DNA of 64,000 nt, taken from positions 1 to 64,000 of the forward strand of contig JAEZRJ010000078.1 in assembly GCA_023412855.1 (NCBI GenBank), read 5' to 3'. Shown piece after piece: positions 25,050 through 34,378 of the stretch (positions within the stretch are counted from its first letter, which is position 1; every line of letters begins with the position of its first letter). Source of the stretch: Bacillota bacterium (GTDB lineage: Bacteria; Bacillota; Clostridia; Lachnospirales; Lachnospiraceae). The position numbers and the translations under genes were made by a program. The notes under the pieces were generated by a model. It made no database searches. It worked only from the letters and a program-made list of their open reading frames with translations, and was not told where the DNA came from.

Positions 25050-25901
25050 TTAATTTTTGATCTGTCTTCCTTCTATATCCATATGATAATGATCCTTGTA
25101 TATGAGCTGAGAAACCGGTACGAATTCGTAACCCTGGTTTTTCAGCTCCTTTATTAATCTGTCCAATGATTCCGCCGTATACTTTGCCCCGTTATGAAAC
25201 AAAATAATGCTGCCATTTCCCAAATGGCCGTTTTGCGTAACTTCTTTAATAATTGCGTCTGTACCGTAATCCTTCCAGTCGAGGCTATCCACATCCCATT
25301 GAATGGAATAGTAGCCGCACTTCGCCGCGCTGCTTATAACGTTATTATTGTAATCTCCGTAGGGCGGGCGGAACAGATTCATTTCATAGCCGGTAAGCTC
25401 TTGAACCTTTTTGTGCGCTTCCATGATTTCCTCCGTGCACTGATCCCCGGATAGCTGAGACATATTCTTATGGCTCTCACTATGATTTCCCAGGTCGTGC
25501 CCTGCCGCCAGAATCGCTTTTACATCGTCAGGATAAGCTTCTACCCAGCCACCCGTCATAAAGAAGGTGGCGTAAATGCCATACTTTTCTAAAATCTCCA
25601 ATATTTTTTCCGTATCTTCATTCCCCCATGCTGCATCAAAGGAAAGAGCGAGCTGTTTCTTCTGCGTTTCCACACAGTAAATAGGAAGCTCTCTTCCATT
25701 CACGCTGCTGCTGACCGTGACGGAGCCGGGCAGAACTGCCGCTGCTCCTTTTATGATAGCCAGTGTAGCCAGCACAAAAACTGCCGCCTCCACCCCTTTT
25801 ATAATCAGCATATTTCTATACGCTTCTTCCGATTGTCCCTCTTCCCGCTTCGGAAGTATCTCCCATATTTTCTTTTTGATTCGTTCCACATATCGCTTCA
25901 T
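25050..25901 (-). CDS. Polysaccharide deacetylase, membrane-anchored
   Basis: 283 residues from the ATG at 25901; a GTG at 25913 is also in frame and neither has a good ribosome-binding site. One membrane helix lies at about 40-62, then a NodB domain with SFDAAWGNED (catalytic base and metal Asp), HSESH (metal histidines), RPPYGDYN and the late ILFHN. Similar to PdaB-type sporulation proteins, which deacetylate cell-wall glycans. The first bases of the gene lie within a copy of repeat family D shared with the flagellin 3' flank. Confidence 0.9.
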   Translation of the reverse strand: MKRYVERIKKKIWEILPKREEGQSEEAYRNMLIIKGVEAAVFVLATLAIIKGAAAVLPGSVTVSSSVNGRELPIYCVETQKKQLALSFDAAWGNEDTEKILEILEKYGIYATFFMTGGWVEAYPDDVKAILAAGHDLGNHSESHKNMSQLSGDQCTEEIMEAHKKVQELTGYEMNLFRPPYGDYNNNVISSAAKCGYYSIQWDVDSLDWKDYGTDAIIKEVTQNGHLGNGSIILFHNGAKYTAESLDRLIKELKNQGYEFVPVSQLIYKDHYHMDIEGRQIKN

Positions 25902-25910
25902 ACGCACAAA

Positions 25911-25993
25911 CACCCGGCATAACTGTTGTTACAGTATATGCCGGGCATAGGTTGTCATATGTTTTTTACTCACTATGAGTGTTCTTTACTCAT
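25911..25993. repeat. Family D terminator cassette plus family C hairpin
   Basis: CCCGGCATA at 25913-25921 pairs with TATGCCGGG at 25937-25945 and ends the hydrogenase transcript on the minus strand. The surrounding 60 bases, from CATATGACA to TGCGTATGAA, closely match 29735-29790 behind flagellin. An ATGAGT/ACTCAT hairpin follows at 25975-25993 and contains the hydrogenase stop codon. Confidence 0.7.
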
Positions 25994-27692
25994 TGACATG
26001 CAGCAAATGATGAGACTTCTCCGATAGCGGTTTCCCTAAAAATTCCGCATACAGCTGCTGTATGGTAGGATTCTCATGAGAATACCTGATGCTCCTTTCC
26101 TCATCCAACTCATATAGCTTGGCAGAACGCTGCGGTGCCATCTTTACGTCCTCCCAAATGGGCTGTCCGCCGCCGCCTACGCATCCGCCGGGACAAGCCA
26201 TGACCTCTACGAAATCGTATTCCGCCCTTTTTTCCAGAATATCATCCATCAGAAGTCTTGCATTCTTAAGCCCGCTTACCGTACAGGTCCGGACCATGGT
26301 TCCATCCACATAATAATCTGCATCCTTGCGTCCCTTTCCGCCACGTACCTCGCTAAAGCCTGCAGGGTCGGGATTGCTTCCTGTCAAGGCAAATACCGCC
26401 GTCCGAAGAGCGGCTTCCATTACACCTCCGGTAGTTCCGAAGAGAACGCCGGCCCCCGTATTCTCCGAAAGCGGGGAATCGAACTCCACCTCATCTAACA
26501 GTTCCGGTTTGATATGCTCTGCCGTAATCAGACGCACCAGTTCTCTGGTCGTCAGCACAATATCAACATCAGGCCCGGTTCCTGTCACATCCATTGCGGG
26601 TATCGCCGCCTCTCCTTTTTTGGCAACACAGGGCATAACAGAAATACAGCATATCTTATCCGGAGAAATATTCAGCTTCTGTGCAAAATAGGTCTTCGCC
26701 ACCGCACCGAACATTTGCTGGGGCGATTTGGCGGTAGAAAGTCTGCCTGCCGCCTGAGGATATTGGCTATTCATAAAGCGTACCCAGGCCGGACAACAGG
26801 AAGTGAACATAGGCATCCCGCTTTCCTTGATTTCCGGCAGTCTCTTCAGCAACTCATTGGCTTCCTCCATAATGGTCAGGTCTGCAGCAAAGTTGGTATC
26901 GAATACATAATCGAAGCCCACTTGTTTCAAGGCTGCCGCCATTCTCTTCTCTGTTGCCACATTCTCCGTCAGTCCAAGCGACTCGCCCCATGCGGTACGC
27001 ACTGCGGGGGCAACCTGAACTATTGTAATTTTCTCAGGATCGGCCAAGACATCGAACACCTTAGGAATGTCATTGCGCTCTCTAAGTGCACCGGTAGGAC
27101 AATGGGAGATACACTGACCGCACATACTGCAGTCGGTATCCTCGATATTGCGATGGCCGGATACATCAACCGTAGTACGGGAACCGGTATTCTGCACATC
27201 CCAAATGTGTAAATCCTGAACCTTATCGCATACTTGCACGCAGCGCATACATTTGATACACTTCTTAAAGTCTCTGATCAGAGGATAATCCTGATTCCAA
27301 GGCGCATCCTCCACCACCTTCGGATAGGAGATTTCAGTGAGGCCCAGATCGTTAGCCATCTTCTGAAGGTTACAATTGCCGCTTCTGACGCAGGTCGCAC
27401 AATGGCAATCGTGCTGGGAAAGAACCAGCTCCACATTGATGCTTCTGACTGCACGCACTTTGGGGGAGTTGGTGTAAATTACCATTCCCTCCTCTACCGC
27501 ATTATTACAGGAGGTGATCAGCTTTTCTTTCCCTCGCATTTCTACCACGCACACCTTACAAGCACTGATTTCATTAATCCCCTCCAGATAACACAGATGA
27601 GGAATCATGATTCCTGCATGGGCCGCTGCTTTCATGATAGTAGTTCCTTCTTCTACACAAATATCCCGATTGTCAATTTTTAAATTTACCAT
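25986..27692 (-). CDS. hydA: [FeFe] hydrogenase, catalytic subunit with N-terminal iron-sulphur domains
   Basis: 568 residues. In order: a plant-type 2Fe-2S domain (CKVCVVEMRG), a His-Cys 4Fe-4S site (HDCHCATCVRSGNC), two 4Fe-4S ferredoxin sites (CIKCMRCVQVC, CSMCGQCISHC) and the H-cluster with TSCCPAWVRF, MPCVAKKGEA and ACPGGCVGGGGQP. All ligands are present, so it should evolve or take up hydrogen in the cytoplasm. It overlaps the flavoprotein gene by seven bases. Domain set and partner resemble the glutamate-synthase-linked group (A2 in the HydDB scheme, from memory). Maturation genes hydEFG are not in this window. Confidence 0.95.
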   Translation of the reverse strand: MVNLKIDNRDICVEEGTTIMKAAAHAGIMIPHLCYLEGINEISACKVCVVEMRGKEKLITSCNNAVEEGMVIYTNSPKVRAVRSINVELVLSQHDCHCATCVRSGNCNLQKMANDLGLTEISYPKVVEDAPWNQDYPLIRDFKKCIKCMRCVQVCDKVQDLHIWDVQNTGSRTTVDVSGHRNIEDTDCSMCGQCISHCPTGALRERNDIPKVFDVLADPEKITIVQVAPAVRTAWGESLGLTENVATEKRMAAALKQVGFDYVFDTNFAADLTIMEEANELLKRLPEIKESGMPMFTSCCPAWVRFMNSQYPQAAGRLSTAKSPQQMFGAVAKTYFAQKLNISPDKICCISVMPCVAKKGEAAIPAMDVTGTGPDVDIVLTTRELVRLITAEHIKPELLDEVEFDSPLSENTGAGVLFGTTGGVMEAALRTAVFALTGSNPDPAGFSEVRGGKGRKDADYYVDGTMVRTCTVSGLKNARLLMDDILEKRAEYDFVEVMACPGGCVGGGGQPIWEDVKMAPQRSAKLYELDEERSIRYSHENPTIQQLYAEFLGKPLSEKSHHLLHVNE

Positions 27693-29536
27693 ATCGCAGC
27701 ACGGCCTCCTTTTAAATTCCCATATCCGTAATGATCACAGCGCAGGCATCTGCCTGCCTCTTGCGCCGCTTCCTGCTCGGTCATGGTACATTCTATTTCA
27801 TCGAAATCATTCTTTCGTTTGCCCGCTTCACGCTCCCTCAAATTGATTCTGCCGCAAGGCTCCTTATCCTCATAATTTACCTGAGGGATTTCTACATCGC
27901 AGCTAATGATGTGGTGATAGCCCAAATATTCGTCGATATTAGCTGCGGCAACCTTGCCTGCCGCAATGGCCCGGATAACAGTGGCAGGACCGGTCACACA
28001 GTCACCACCCGCAAAAACGCCGGGAATCTCATGGAATCCGCTTTCGCTCAAGGCGTCGATAACTCCTCTTTTTACCGGAACTCCCGATTCCTGGAAATGG
28101 TGGGATTCGATTCCCTGACCTACGGCAACTACCACAATATCACAGGGTATCCTCTCCAATTCTCTATCGGCTCGTACCGGACGGGCACGTCCCCATGCAT
28201 CAATAGGGCCTATAATCTGAGGTTCAATCCAGACAGCGGTGACTTTTCCTTCGGCGTCCGCTTCGATTTTGATAGGCGCATTAAGGGAGTAAAGCTCAGC
28301 TCCTTCTGCTATGGCTCCCTCCACCTCTTCGGGAAGAGCCGTCATATCCTCCTGCCTTCTGCGATAAGCAATGCCTACCTGCGCAGCGCCAAGGCGGATA
28401 GCTGAACGGGTGCAGTCCATGGCGACATTACCGCCACCTACAATAATGACCCGCTTCCCGGTAAAATCAGGAGGATTGTTCTCGCCGATGCTTCTAAGCA
28501 TTTCTACCGCGGAAATTACACCTTCCGAATCTTCTCCTTCAATGCCCATTTTTTTATCGACATGCGCACCGATTGCAATATATACGGCGTCGTATTGTTT
28601 CCGCAGCCTATCTAATGAGATATCGTCTTCTTTTTTACCAACCTTTTTCTCCGTATGTACTTCTACTCCCGTAGACAGAATCGCTTCGATATCTTCATCA
28701 AGACGCACTCTCGGGAATCTATAGTTCGGAATACCATACCGCAGCATACCTCCCAGCTTTTCCTTTTCTTCATACACTACGGCGTGATGCCCCATGAGTT
28801 CCAGATAATAGGCTGCCGATAGTCCTCCGGGGCCTCCTCCTATGATGGCTACTTTTTTGCCGGTGGAGGGCGCTTTTTCAGGAACAGGTACGGTGTTGGC
28901 ACGGGCGTTGTCCACTGCCATGCGCTTCATGCCACGGATATTCACGGAACTGTCGATCATATTACGGCGGCAGCGGGCTTCACAAGGATGCTCACATATC
29001 AATGCACAAGCGGTAGGGAAAGGATTGTCCTTACGAATCAGTGTTACCGCATCCGCATATCTCTTTTCCCCTACCAGCGCGATATATCCGGGTACATCCA
29101 CGCCGGCCGGACACAGCGCCACGCACGGAACGGGCTGTGTAATCCCGTAAGAGCATTTCCCATGCTCAATGTGATAGACATAGTCTTCGCGGAAGCCTTT
29201 TAAACCCGCTAATACCATGACTGCTGCCTCATAACCTATAGCACAATCAGCGGAGTCGGCAATACTGCTCGCCGTCCTTAACATTAAATCCAACGTGGCT
29301 AATGTGGCTCGATTTTCCAGCACATCTTCTAACATCTTTGAAAGCTGCAGCAGCCCTACGCGGCAGGGAACACATTTCCCGCAGGTCTGGGCATGGCATA
29401 CTCTCAAAAAAGATAGCTGTAAATCCACCGGGCATAATCCCGGAGGGCTGGCGACAATATGTCTTTCCAGATCTTTATACAGCCGTTCTACAGTAAGCTG
29501 GGCCTGATTGGGGGTACTAATTCTTAATCGACTCAT
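27686..29536 (-). CDS. Iron-sulphur flavoprotein: NuoF-type cluster domain fused to GltD-like oxidoreductase
   Basis: 616 residues from the ATG at 29536, which has GGAGAAAGG directly upstream; a reading from 29596 lacks that. Residues 1-115 resemble the C-terminal cluster domain of NuoF (TCGKCVPCR plus a later Cys) without the FMN domain. Then comes a GltD/DPYD-like part: CPAGVDVPGY and CEHPCEARC for 4Fe-4S, GGGPGGLSAAYYLE for FAD, VGGGNVAMDCTRSA for NAD(P)H, and a Cys-rich tail CLRCDHYG. It most likely passes electrons between NAD(P)H and the coupled hydrogenase. Direction, and whether bifurcation occurs, cannot be told. Confidence 0.9.
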   Translation of the reverse strand: MSRLRISTPNQAQLTVERLYKDLERHIVASPPGLCPVDLQLSFLRVCHAQTCGKCVPCRVGLLQLSKMLEDVLENRATLATLDLMLRTASSIADSADCAIGYEAAVMVLAGLKGFREDYVYHIEHGKCSYGITQPVPCVALCPAGVDVPGYIALVGEKRYADAVTLIRKDNPFPTACALICEHPCEARCRRNMIDSSVNIRGMKRMAVDNARANTVPVPEKAPSTGKKVAIIGGGPGGLSAAYYLELMGHHAVVYEEKEKLGGMLRYGIPNYRFPRVRLDEDIEAILSTGVEVHTEKKVGKKEDDISLDRLRKQYDAVYIAIGAHVDKKMGIEGEDSEGVISAVEMLRSIGENNPPDFTGKRVIIVGGGNVAMDCTRSAIRLGAAQVGIAYRRRQEDMTALPEEVEGAIAEGAELYSLNAPIKIEADAEGKVTAVWIEPQIIGPIDAWGRARPVRADRELERIPCDIVVVAVGQGIESHHFQESGVPVKRGVIDALSESGFHEIPGVFAGGDCVTGPATVIRAIAAGKVAAANIDEYLGYHHIISCDVEIPQVNYEDKEPCGRINLREREAGKRKNDFDEIECTMTEQEAAQEAGRCLRCDHYGYGNLKGGRAAIW

Positions 29537-29735
29537 CCTTTCTCCTCTCTGAGTTAAAACAAATTTCCTTTGTTTATACTTGTACAAAATAACCATAAGG
29601 TTTGTACTTACCTATATATTAATTATAATTAAGTCACAAAAAAACTGCCTTGTCAACACATCTCGACACTTTTCTCTTTTATTATCCGTCAAATGTTACA
29701 ATTCCGCCTTCGGCTTCGTGCAAACAATTCATACG

Positions 29736-29775
29736 CAAAAATCCCCGGCATAACTTTTACAGTATATGCCGGGGG
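29736..29775 (-). terminator. Terminator of flagellin (family D cassette)
   Basis: CCCCGGCATA at 29743-29752 pairs with TATGCCGGGG at 29765-29774 and is followed on the minus strand by ATTTTTG. The stem loop and its flanks are shared with the cassette at 25911-25965. Confidence 0.85.
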
Positions 29776-29793
29776 TTGACTGTCATATGTTTC

Positions 29794-31575
29794 CTATCCG
29801 TTTATTAGATTAAGTATACCTTGAAGGCTTTGGTTCGCCTGTGCCAGCACGGACTGCCCCACCTGAGATAAAATATTGTCGTTTGACAGCTTGACCATTT
29901 CCTTTGCCATATCGGTATCTCTGATGCGGGATTCCGCTGCAACGGTGTTTTCAATCACATTTCTCTGGTTGGAGACCGTATGCTCCTGGCGGTTTTGCTG
30001 CGCACCGATTTTGCTGCGGTTACTCAGGACCTTCTCTAACGCTCCCTTGGCCAGATTTATGGCATGGCCTGCACCATCTGCAGTGGATACATCCGCATTC
30101 TTCAGGCCCAGTACCTCCGCATTCATCTCGTCGATTTCCAGCCACATGCCATCTCCTTCTTCATTGCCCGACTGAATCCAGATTCTATATTTTTCGCCAT
30201 GGGTCGTGGCAGGAGATTTACTCATCGTTATGTCGTCTATATCTATATTCGTATCGTCCTTCGTGGCTACGATTCCATAAGTAAAACTATGGGACACGGA
30301 ACCTCCTGAGCTAAGCGTATCTTTCCATTGCAGGCTGATTCCCAAATCCGCATTATTCGTAGTCGTTCCCAGCGCTGAGTCGATGGCAGCCGCATTATCA
30401 TAATATGGCCAGTCGTCAATGCTCGCATAAAAGCCTACCGCTATGAGGTCAGGCTTATCGTCGAAGGTAAGCTTCTCCGAAAAAGATAGGGCATTGTCCA
30501 CATCCACGATAGAAATGCTGTCAGGAACACTTGTATTAATTTTTGAAGAAGAAGCCCCGGAAAGGGTAGCTCCGGTTGGGGAATAAATAGAATATCCCCC
30601 TATTCGCGCTCCATTCGCGAAATAGCCCTCACATCTGTCGTTATTATTATAGGCCGTATCCGCATGAAACATAAATTGGATTTCTGCATCCGTGCCAGCG
30701 GAATTATTTGTAAACTCATAGGATATTTTATAGTTCTTATAATTCGTGTCGGATTCATCCAAGACTACCTTTTGTGTTATCGTCATCGAAAAACCATCCG
30801 CCGCCGTATAATCAAAGTCTCTCGACCACGTTTGCGCCGCCGTATCGTAATTGTAGCCGGATATGGGCAGACCGGACAGATTTATTTCCCTCGTCGTCGT
30901 ATTGCCCGGAGTAAGCTCATAGCTTAACCGAAAGCTGGAGCTGGAAGTGCTTCCTTGTCCGTATATCAGATTAAAGATCTTTCCATACGCCCCCGAACCC
31001 GTATTGTTTACAATAGCCTGCAATCCCAGATGGTTCGCATTGCTGGAGAAATCAAAAGGCATTGTTCCCAGGCTCATATCAAAAAGCGTAAAATCTGATA
31101 ACGGAATCTCACTCTCGATAAGAGGCGTGCCGTCCGCATTATGTAAAATTGTATCTGTCCCCCTGAAAACAGGTGTCTCGTTAAAGGATGTACTATCTCC
31201 CACTCTATCTATTTCACTGAGTATCTGATTGATTTCCTGCTGTATGAACTTTCTTTCCTCTTGCGTATTCGTTCCGTTTGCAGATTTAACGGACAACTCG
31301 GTGACCCGGTGGAGCATGGCTGTAACCTCCGAAAGCGCTCCGTCTGCTACTTGACAGAGGGAGATTCCCTCCTGCGTATTGGCGACACCCTGCTCAAGCC
31401 CTCTGATCTGCCTGCGCATCTTCTCCGAAATGGACAAACCGGCGGCATCATCGGCGGCACGGTTGATTTTATATCCAGAGGACAATTTCTCTGATGTTTT
31501 TGCTTTGCTTTCCGTATTCACGTTTAATTGCCGCTGTGCGTTGAGAGCAACTAAATTATGAGCAACAACATTCAT
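29794..31575 (-). CDS. fliC: Flagellin with a long hypervariable central domain
   Basis: 593 residues. Conserved D0/D1 N-terminus (about 1-140: NAQRQLNVNTESKAKTSEKL, SGYKINRAADDAAGLSISE, TELSVKSANGTNTQEE) and C-terminus (about 500-593: QQNRQEHTVSNQRNVIENT, VGQSVLAQANQSLQGIL). Between them about 350 residues rich in Ser, Thr, Asp and aromatics form the surface-exposed insert. The residues aligned to the TLR5 contacts of Salmonella FliC (Arg-90, Leu-94, Glu-114) appear conserved. No other flagellar gene adjoins it. No clear sigma-28 promoter was found in the 74-bp gap to pepT. Confidence 0.96.
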   Translation of the reverse strand: MNVVAHNLVALNAQRQLNVNTESKAKTSEKLSSGYKINRAADDAAGLSISEKMRRQIRGLEQGVANTQEGISLCQVADGALSEVTAMLHRVTELSVKSANGTNTQEERKFIQQEINQILSEIDRVGDSTSFNETPVFRGTDTILHNADGTPLIESEIPLSDFTLFDMSLGTMPFDFSSNANHLGLQAIVNNTGSGAYGKIFNLIYGQGSTSSSSFRLSYELTPGNTTTREINLSGLPISGYNYDTAAQTWSRDFDYTAADGFSMTITQKVVLDESDTNYKNYKISYEFTNNSAGTDAEIQFMFHADTAYNNNDRCEGYFANGARIGGYSIYSPTGATLSGASSSKINTSVPDSISIVDVDNALSFSEKLTFDDKPDLIAVGFYASIDDWPYYDNAAAIDSALGTTTNNADLGISLQWKDTLSSGGSVSHSFTYGIVATKDDTNIDIDDITMSKSPATTHGEKYRIWIQSGNEEGDGMWLEIDEMNAEVLGLKNADVSTADGAGHAINLAKGALEKVLSNRSKIGAQQNRQEHTVSNQRNVIENTVAAESRIRDTDMAKEMVKLSNDNILSQVGQSVLAQANQSLQGILNLING

Positions 31576-31649
31576 AAAAATTACCTTGACCTTTCAATAC
31601 TTGCAAATAATCACTTCATCTTTCGTATAGTCGTATATGACTTAATTCC

Positions 31650-32894
31650 TTAGCGGCTTTTTTGTGCTGCACTGTATTTCTCAGAAATACGCACCAGCAG
31701 CTCTACGATCTTCTCCATAGATTCCACGCAAATATATTCATACTTGCCATGGAAATTATGCCCGCCCGTACAGAGATTGGGACAGGGAAGTCCCATAAAG
31801 GAAAGCCTTGCGCCGTCGGTTCCGCCTCGAATCGGAATGACGATAGGCGTTACACCAATTTCCTCCATGGCGGCTTCGGCGTTATCTACCAAATGCATAT
31901 TATTCTCTATAATTTCTTTCATGTTATAATAGGAATCCTTTAAGTCAATAGCTACGGTACCTTCCCCGTATTTCTCGTTCAAAAAGCGCCCTATTCTAAG
32001 AAAATTTTCCTTTTTCTGTTCAAATTTTTCTTTGTCATGATCGCGGATAATGTATTCGGAAATCGCCTCCTCCACATTTCCCATTAACGAATCCAAGTGA
32101 TAAAAACCCTCGTACTTCTCCGTATACATAGGATTCTGAAATACAGGAAGCATAGCTTGAAATTCCTGTAAAATAAGCAGAGCGTTGATCATCTTGTTCT
32201 TAGCATCTCCGGGATGGACGCTCCGGCCATATGCAGTCACCTTAGCCCCTGCCGCATTGAAGTTCTCGTATTCCAGTTCTCCCAGCCTGCCGCCGTCCAC
32301 CGTATAGGCATAATCGGCTCCGAATAAGTCCACATCGAAATAATCAGCGCCTGCCCCCACTTCCTCGTCCGGAGTAAAACCGATTCTCAGTTTTCCATGA
32401 GTGATCTGAGGATGTGACAAAAGGTACTGCGCCATAGCCATGATTTCTGCAATTCCTGCTTTATCATCGGCTCCTAACAGGGTAGTCCCGTCCGTCACGA
32501 TCAAGCTTTTTCCAATGTAATAAGAAAGCTCGGGAAAATCCTTCACACGCATCGCTATGTTCTTCTCCCCGTTCAGCACAATGTCGCCGCCATCATAGAC
32601 TTCTACGATGCGTGGCTTTACTTCCGCTCCCGTCACTGCAGGAGACGTATCCATATGGGCGATAAACCCCAGAACCGGAGCGCTCTCCAAGCCCTTCGAC
32701 GAGGGAATGGACGCATATACATAGCAATGTTCTTTATCCAGGGTTATTTCCTCTGCACCCATTTCTTCGAGTTGCTCCACCAGCAGCTTTGCCAAATCGA
32801 ACTGCTTTGCCGTAGAGGGAGTAGACGTGCTCCCGTCTTCAGACTGGGTATCTATTCGTACATACTTCAAAAAGTTATCTATTACCGCCGACAT
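31650..32894 (-). CDS. pepT: Peptidase T (tripeptide aminopeptidase)
   Basis: 414 residues, normal for the family. Zinc ligands and catalytic residues are visible in GFIAHMDTSPAV, LGADDKAGIAEIMA, TPDEEVGAGADYFDVD, GRSVHPGDAKNKMIN and GGHNFHGKYEYI. A cytoplasmic M20 metallopeptidase that removes the N-terminal residue from tripeptides and helps recycle peptides. It sits between a chemoreceptor gene and flagellin on the same strand; no functional link is evident. Confidence 0.96.
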   Translation of the reverse strand: MSAVIDNFLKYVRIDTQSEDGSTSTPSTAKQFDLAKLLVEQLEEMGAEEITLDKEHCYVYASIPSSKGLESAPVLGFIAHMDTSPAVTGAEVKPRIVEVYDGGDIVLNGEKNIAMRVKDFPELSYYIGKSLIVTDGTTLLGADDKAGIAEIMAMAQYLLSHPQITHGKLRIGFTPDEEVGAGADYFDVDLFGADYAYTVDGGRLGELEYENFNAAGAKVTAYGRSVHPGDAKNKMINALLILQEFQAMLPVFQNPMYTEKYEGFYHLDSLMGNVEEAISEYIIRDHDKEKFEQKKENFLRIGRFLNEKYGEGTVAIDLKDSYYNMKEIIENNMHLVDNAEAAMEEIGVTPIVIPIRGGTDGARLSFMGLPCPNLCTGGHNFHGKYEYICVESMEKIVELLVRISEKYSAAQKSR

Positions 32895-32917
32895 GCCACA
32901 CTCCTTAGGTCAATTTC

Positions 32918-34378
32918 TTATTTTACGTAGGTCTTAAGCTCCTGCGCCAGCTCGTGTATCGATTCCAGCATACGCCTGCATTCTACCATCTGGCCCACAG
33001 ACTCCTCGGCAGACTTCACGCCCTCTTCCGAAGATGCAGCCACTTCTTCTCCCGTCGCCGAAAGCTGGGAGATATTGTCGGAAATCACTCCGGTAGCCTG
33101 CATAATGTCTTCCATCGTCTGTTCCAGGTTATTGATACTGCCTGCAAGTTCTATTACTTCATCGTTGATCGTCTCGAATTTCTCCTTCGTGACCTCTATC
33201 ATCTTCGTCTGTTCATTAATGAAACCTACGGAATGATCCAAACTTTCGGACGCGCTTCTGGCATCCTCTATCAGCTCGGAAATAATTCCTGTAATCCGCT
33301 CCGTCGCACCCTTCGTCTGATCGGAAAGCTGTCTGATTTCATCCGCTACCACAGCGAAGCCCTTACCCGCTTCTCCCGCTCTCGCAGCTTCTATGGAAGC
33401 ATTTAAGGCAAGCAGGTTAGTCTGAGAGGAAATATTCATGATATCTCCAACGATATGCTTCACTTCATCCACGCTGGACGTCAGTCGGGCTGTGGCGCTT
33501 ACCGTCTGACGGCTCGCTTCCTCCACTCCCTTAGCCTGTTCCTTCAGGCTGTTGACGAGGTTCACACCCTCTGCAACGTTTTCTGAAGTAGTAAGGGATA
33601 CCTCTGCAATTTTGGATGTTTCTTTACCTGCCGAGTCCGCACTCTCCTGGATGTTGGAGCACATCGCTGCCTGCTCTTGAATAGACTGTGCCGTGCTCTC
33701 TGTGCTTTCCGCAATATTCTGCATCGCAGAGCTATTGGAATTCACGCTTTCCTGAAGGAGCTTCAGCAATTCATTGGCGCGCTCAAAGTCCTTTCCTATA
33801 TTATCCGCAGTCTGAACCATTTTATCCGCTGCCTTCGCCTGATCGTCGACTACTGAATTGATGCTGTCCAGCTTTTCTTCGTTAAACTGCTGTATCAACT
33901 TCAAAGACACATAGGCTGTTGCACATATGAGAAGCGATATTCCCCATCGGATAACGCTATCTTCCCATATCAGACTTCCGGCCGCTGCATCCTCTATGGT
34001 CCATATTGCGTTGCCAATGATTATACCTACCGTACCTGCCACTGCGAACCGTACGTTCAAATACATCATTGCCGCTATGATCATAGGAAAGGCATATATG
34101 TAAGTCGCAGGAAAGGTGCTTACGGACATGAGTACCACAAAAGCAAGTGCTCCCGAACCAGTCAATACGGAACCGCATATCCTTCTTCCCTTACAAATTA
34201 TAAAGCCCACAATGCTGACTATTAACAGAATTATCGGCGTAAACAATCCAACGTAATCGTTAAGCTGCGCGTCCGCCCCTCTCGCATTACTTAGCATGGA
34301 TATTGCACTAAAAATAAGCGTACATGCTATAATTACAAAAACCTTCTTATCAATTCTTAAATATTGTTCTCTCGTCAT
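32918..34378 (-). CDS. Methyl-accepting chemotaxis protein with a polytopic membrane domain
   Basis: 486 residues. The N-terminal 165 residues contain about six membrane helices and no sizeable extracellular domain, so it may sense a membrane or internal signal. No HAMP was recognised. The signalling half carries the tip SSQTNLLALNASIEAARAG and GKGFAVVADEIRQLSDQT. GGTGGAGGATGAG precedes the start. It is followed closely by pepT. Confidence 0.93.
   Translation of the reverse strand: MTREQYLRIDKKVFVIIACTLIFSAISMLSNARGADAQLNDYVGLFTPIILLIVSIVGFIICKGRRICGSVLTGSGALAFVVLMSVSTFPATYIYAFPMIIAAMMYLNVRFAVAGTVGIIIGNAIWTIEDAAAGSLIWEDSVIRWGISLLICATAYVSLKLIQQFNEEKLDSINSVVDDQAKAADKMVQTADNIGKDFERANELLKLLQESVNSNSSAMQNIAESTESTAQSIQEQAAMCSNIQESADSAGKETSKIAEVSLTTSENVAEGVNLVNSLKEQAKGVEEASRQTVSATARLTSSVDEVKHIVGDIMNISSQTNLLALNASIEAARAGEAGKGFAVVADEIRQLSDQTKGATERITGIISELIEDARSASESLDHSVGFINEQTKMIEVTKEKFETINDEVIELAGSINNLEQTMEDIMQATGVISDNISQLSATGEEVAASSEEGVKSAEESVGQMVECRRMLESIHELAQELKTYVK

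Noticed and set aside
31576..31649. Sigma-28 promoter for flagellin
   Set aside because: No TAAA-N15-GCCGATAA match could be found on the minus strand in the gap or the end of pepT.
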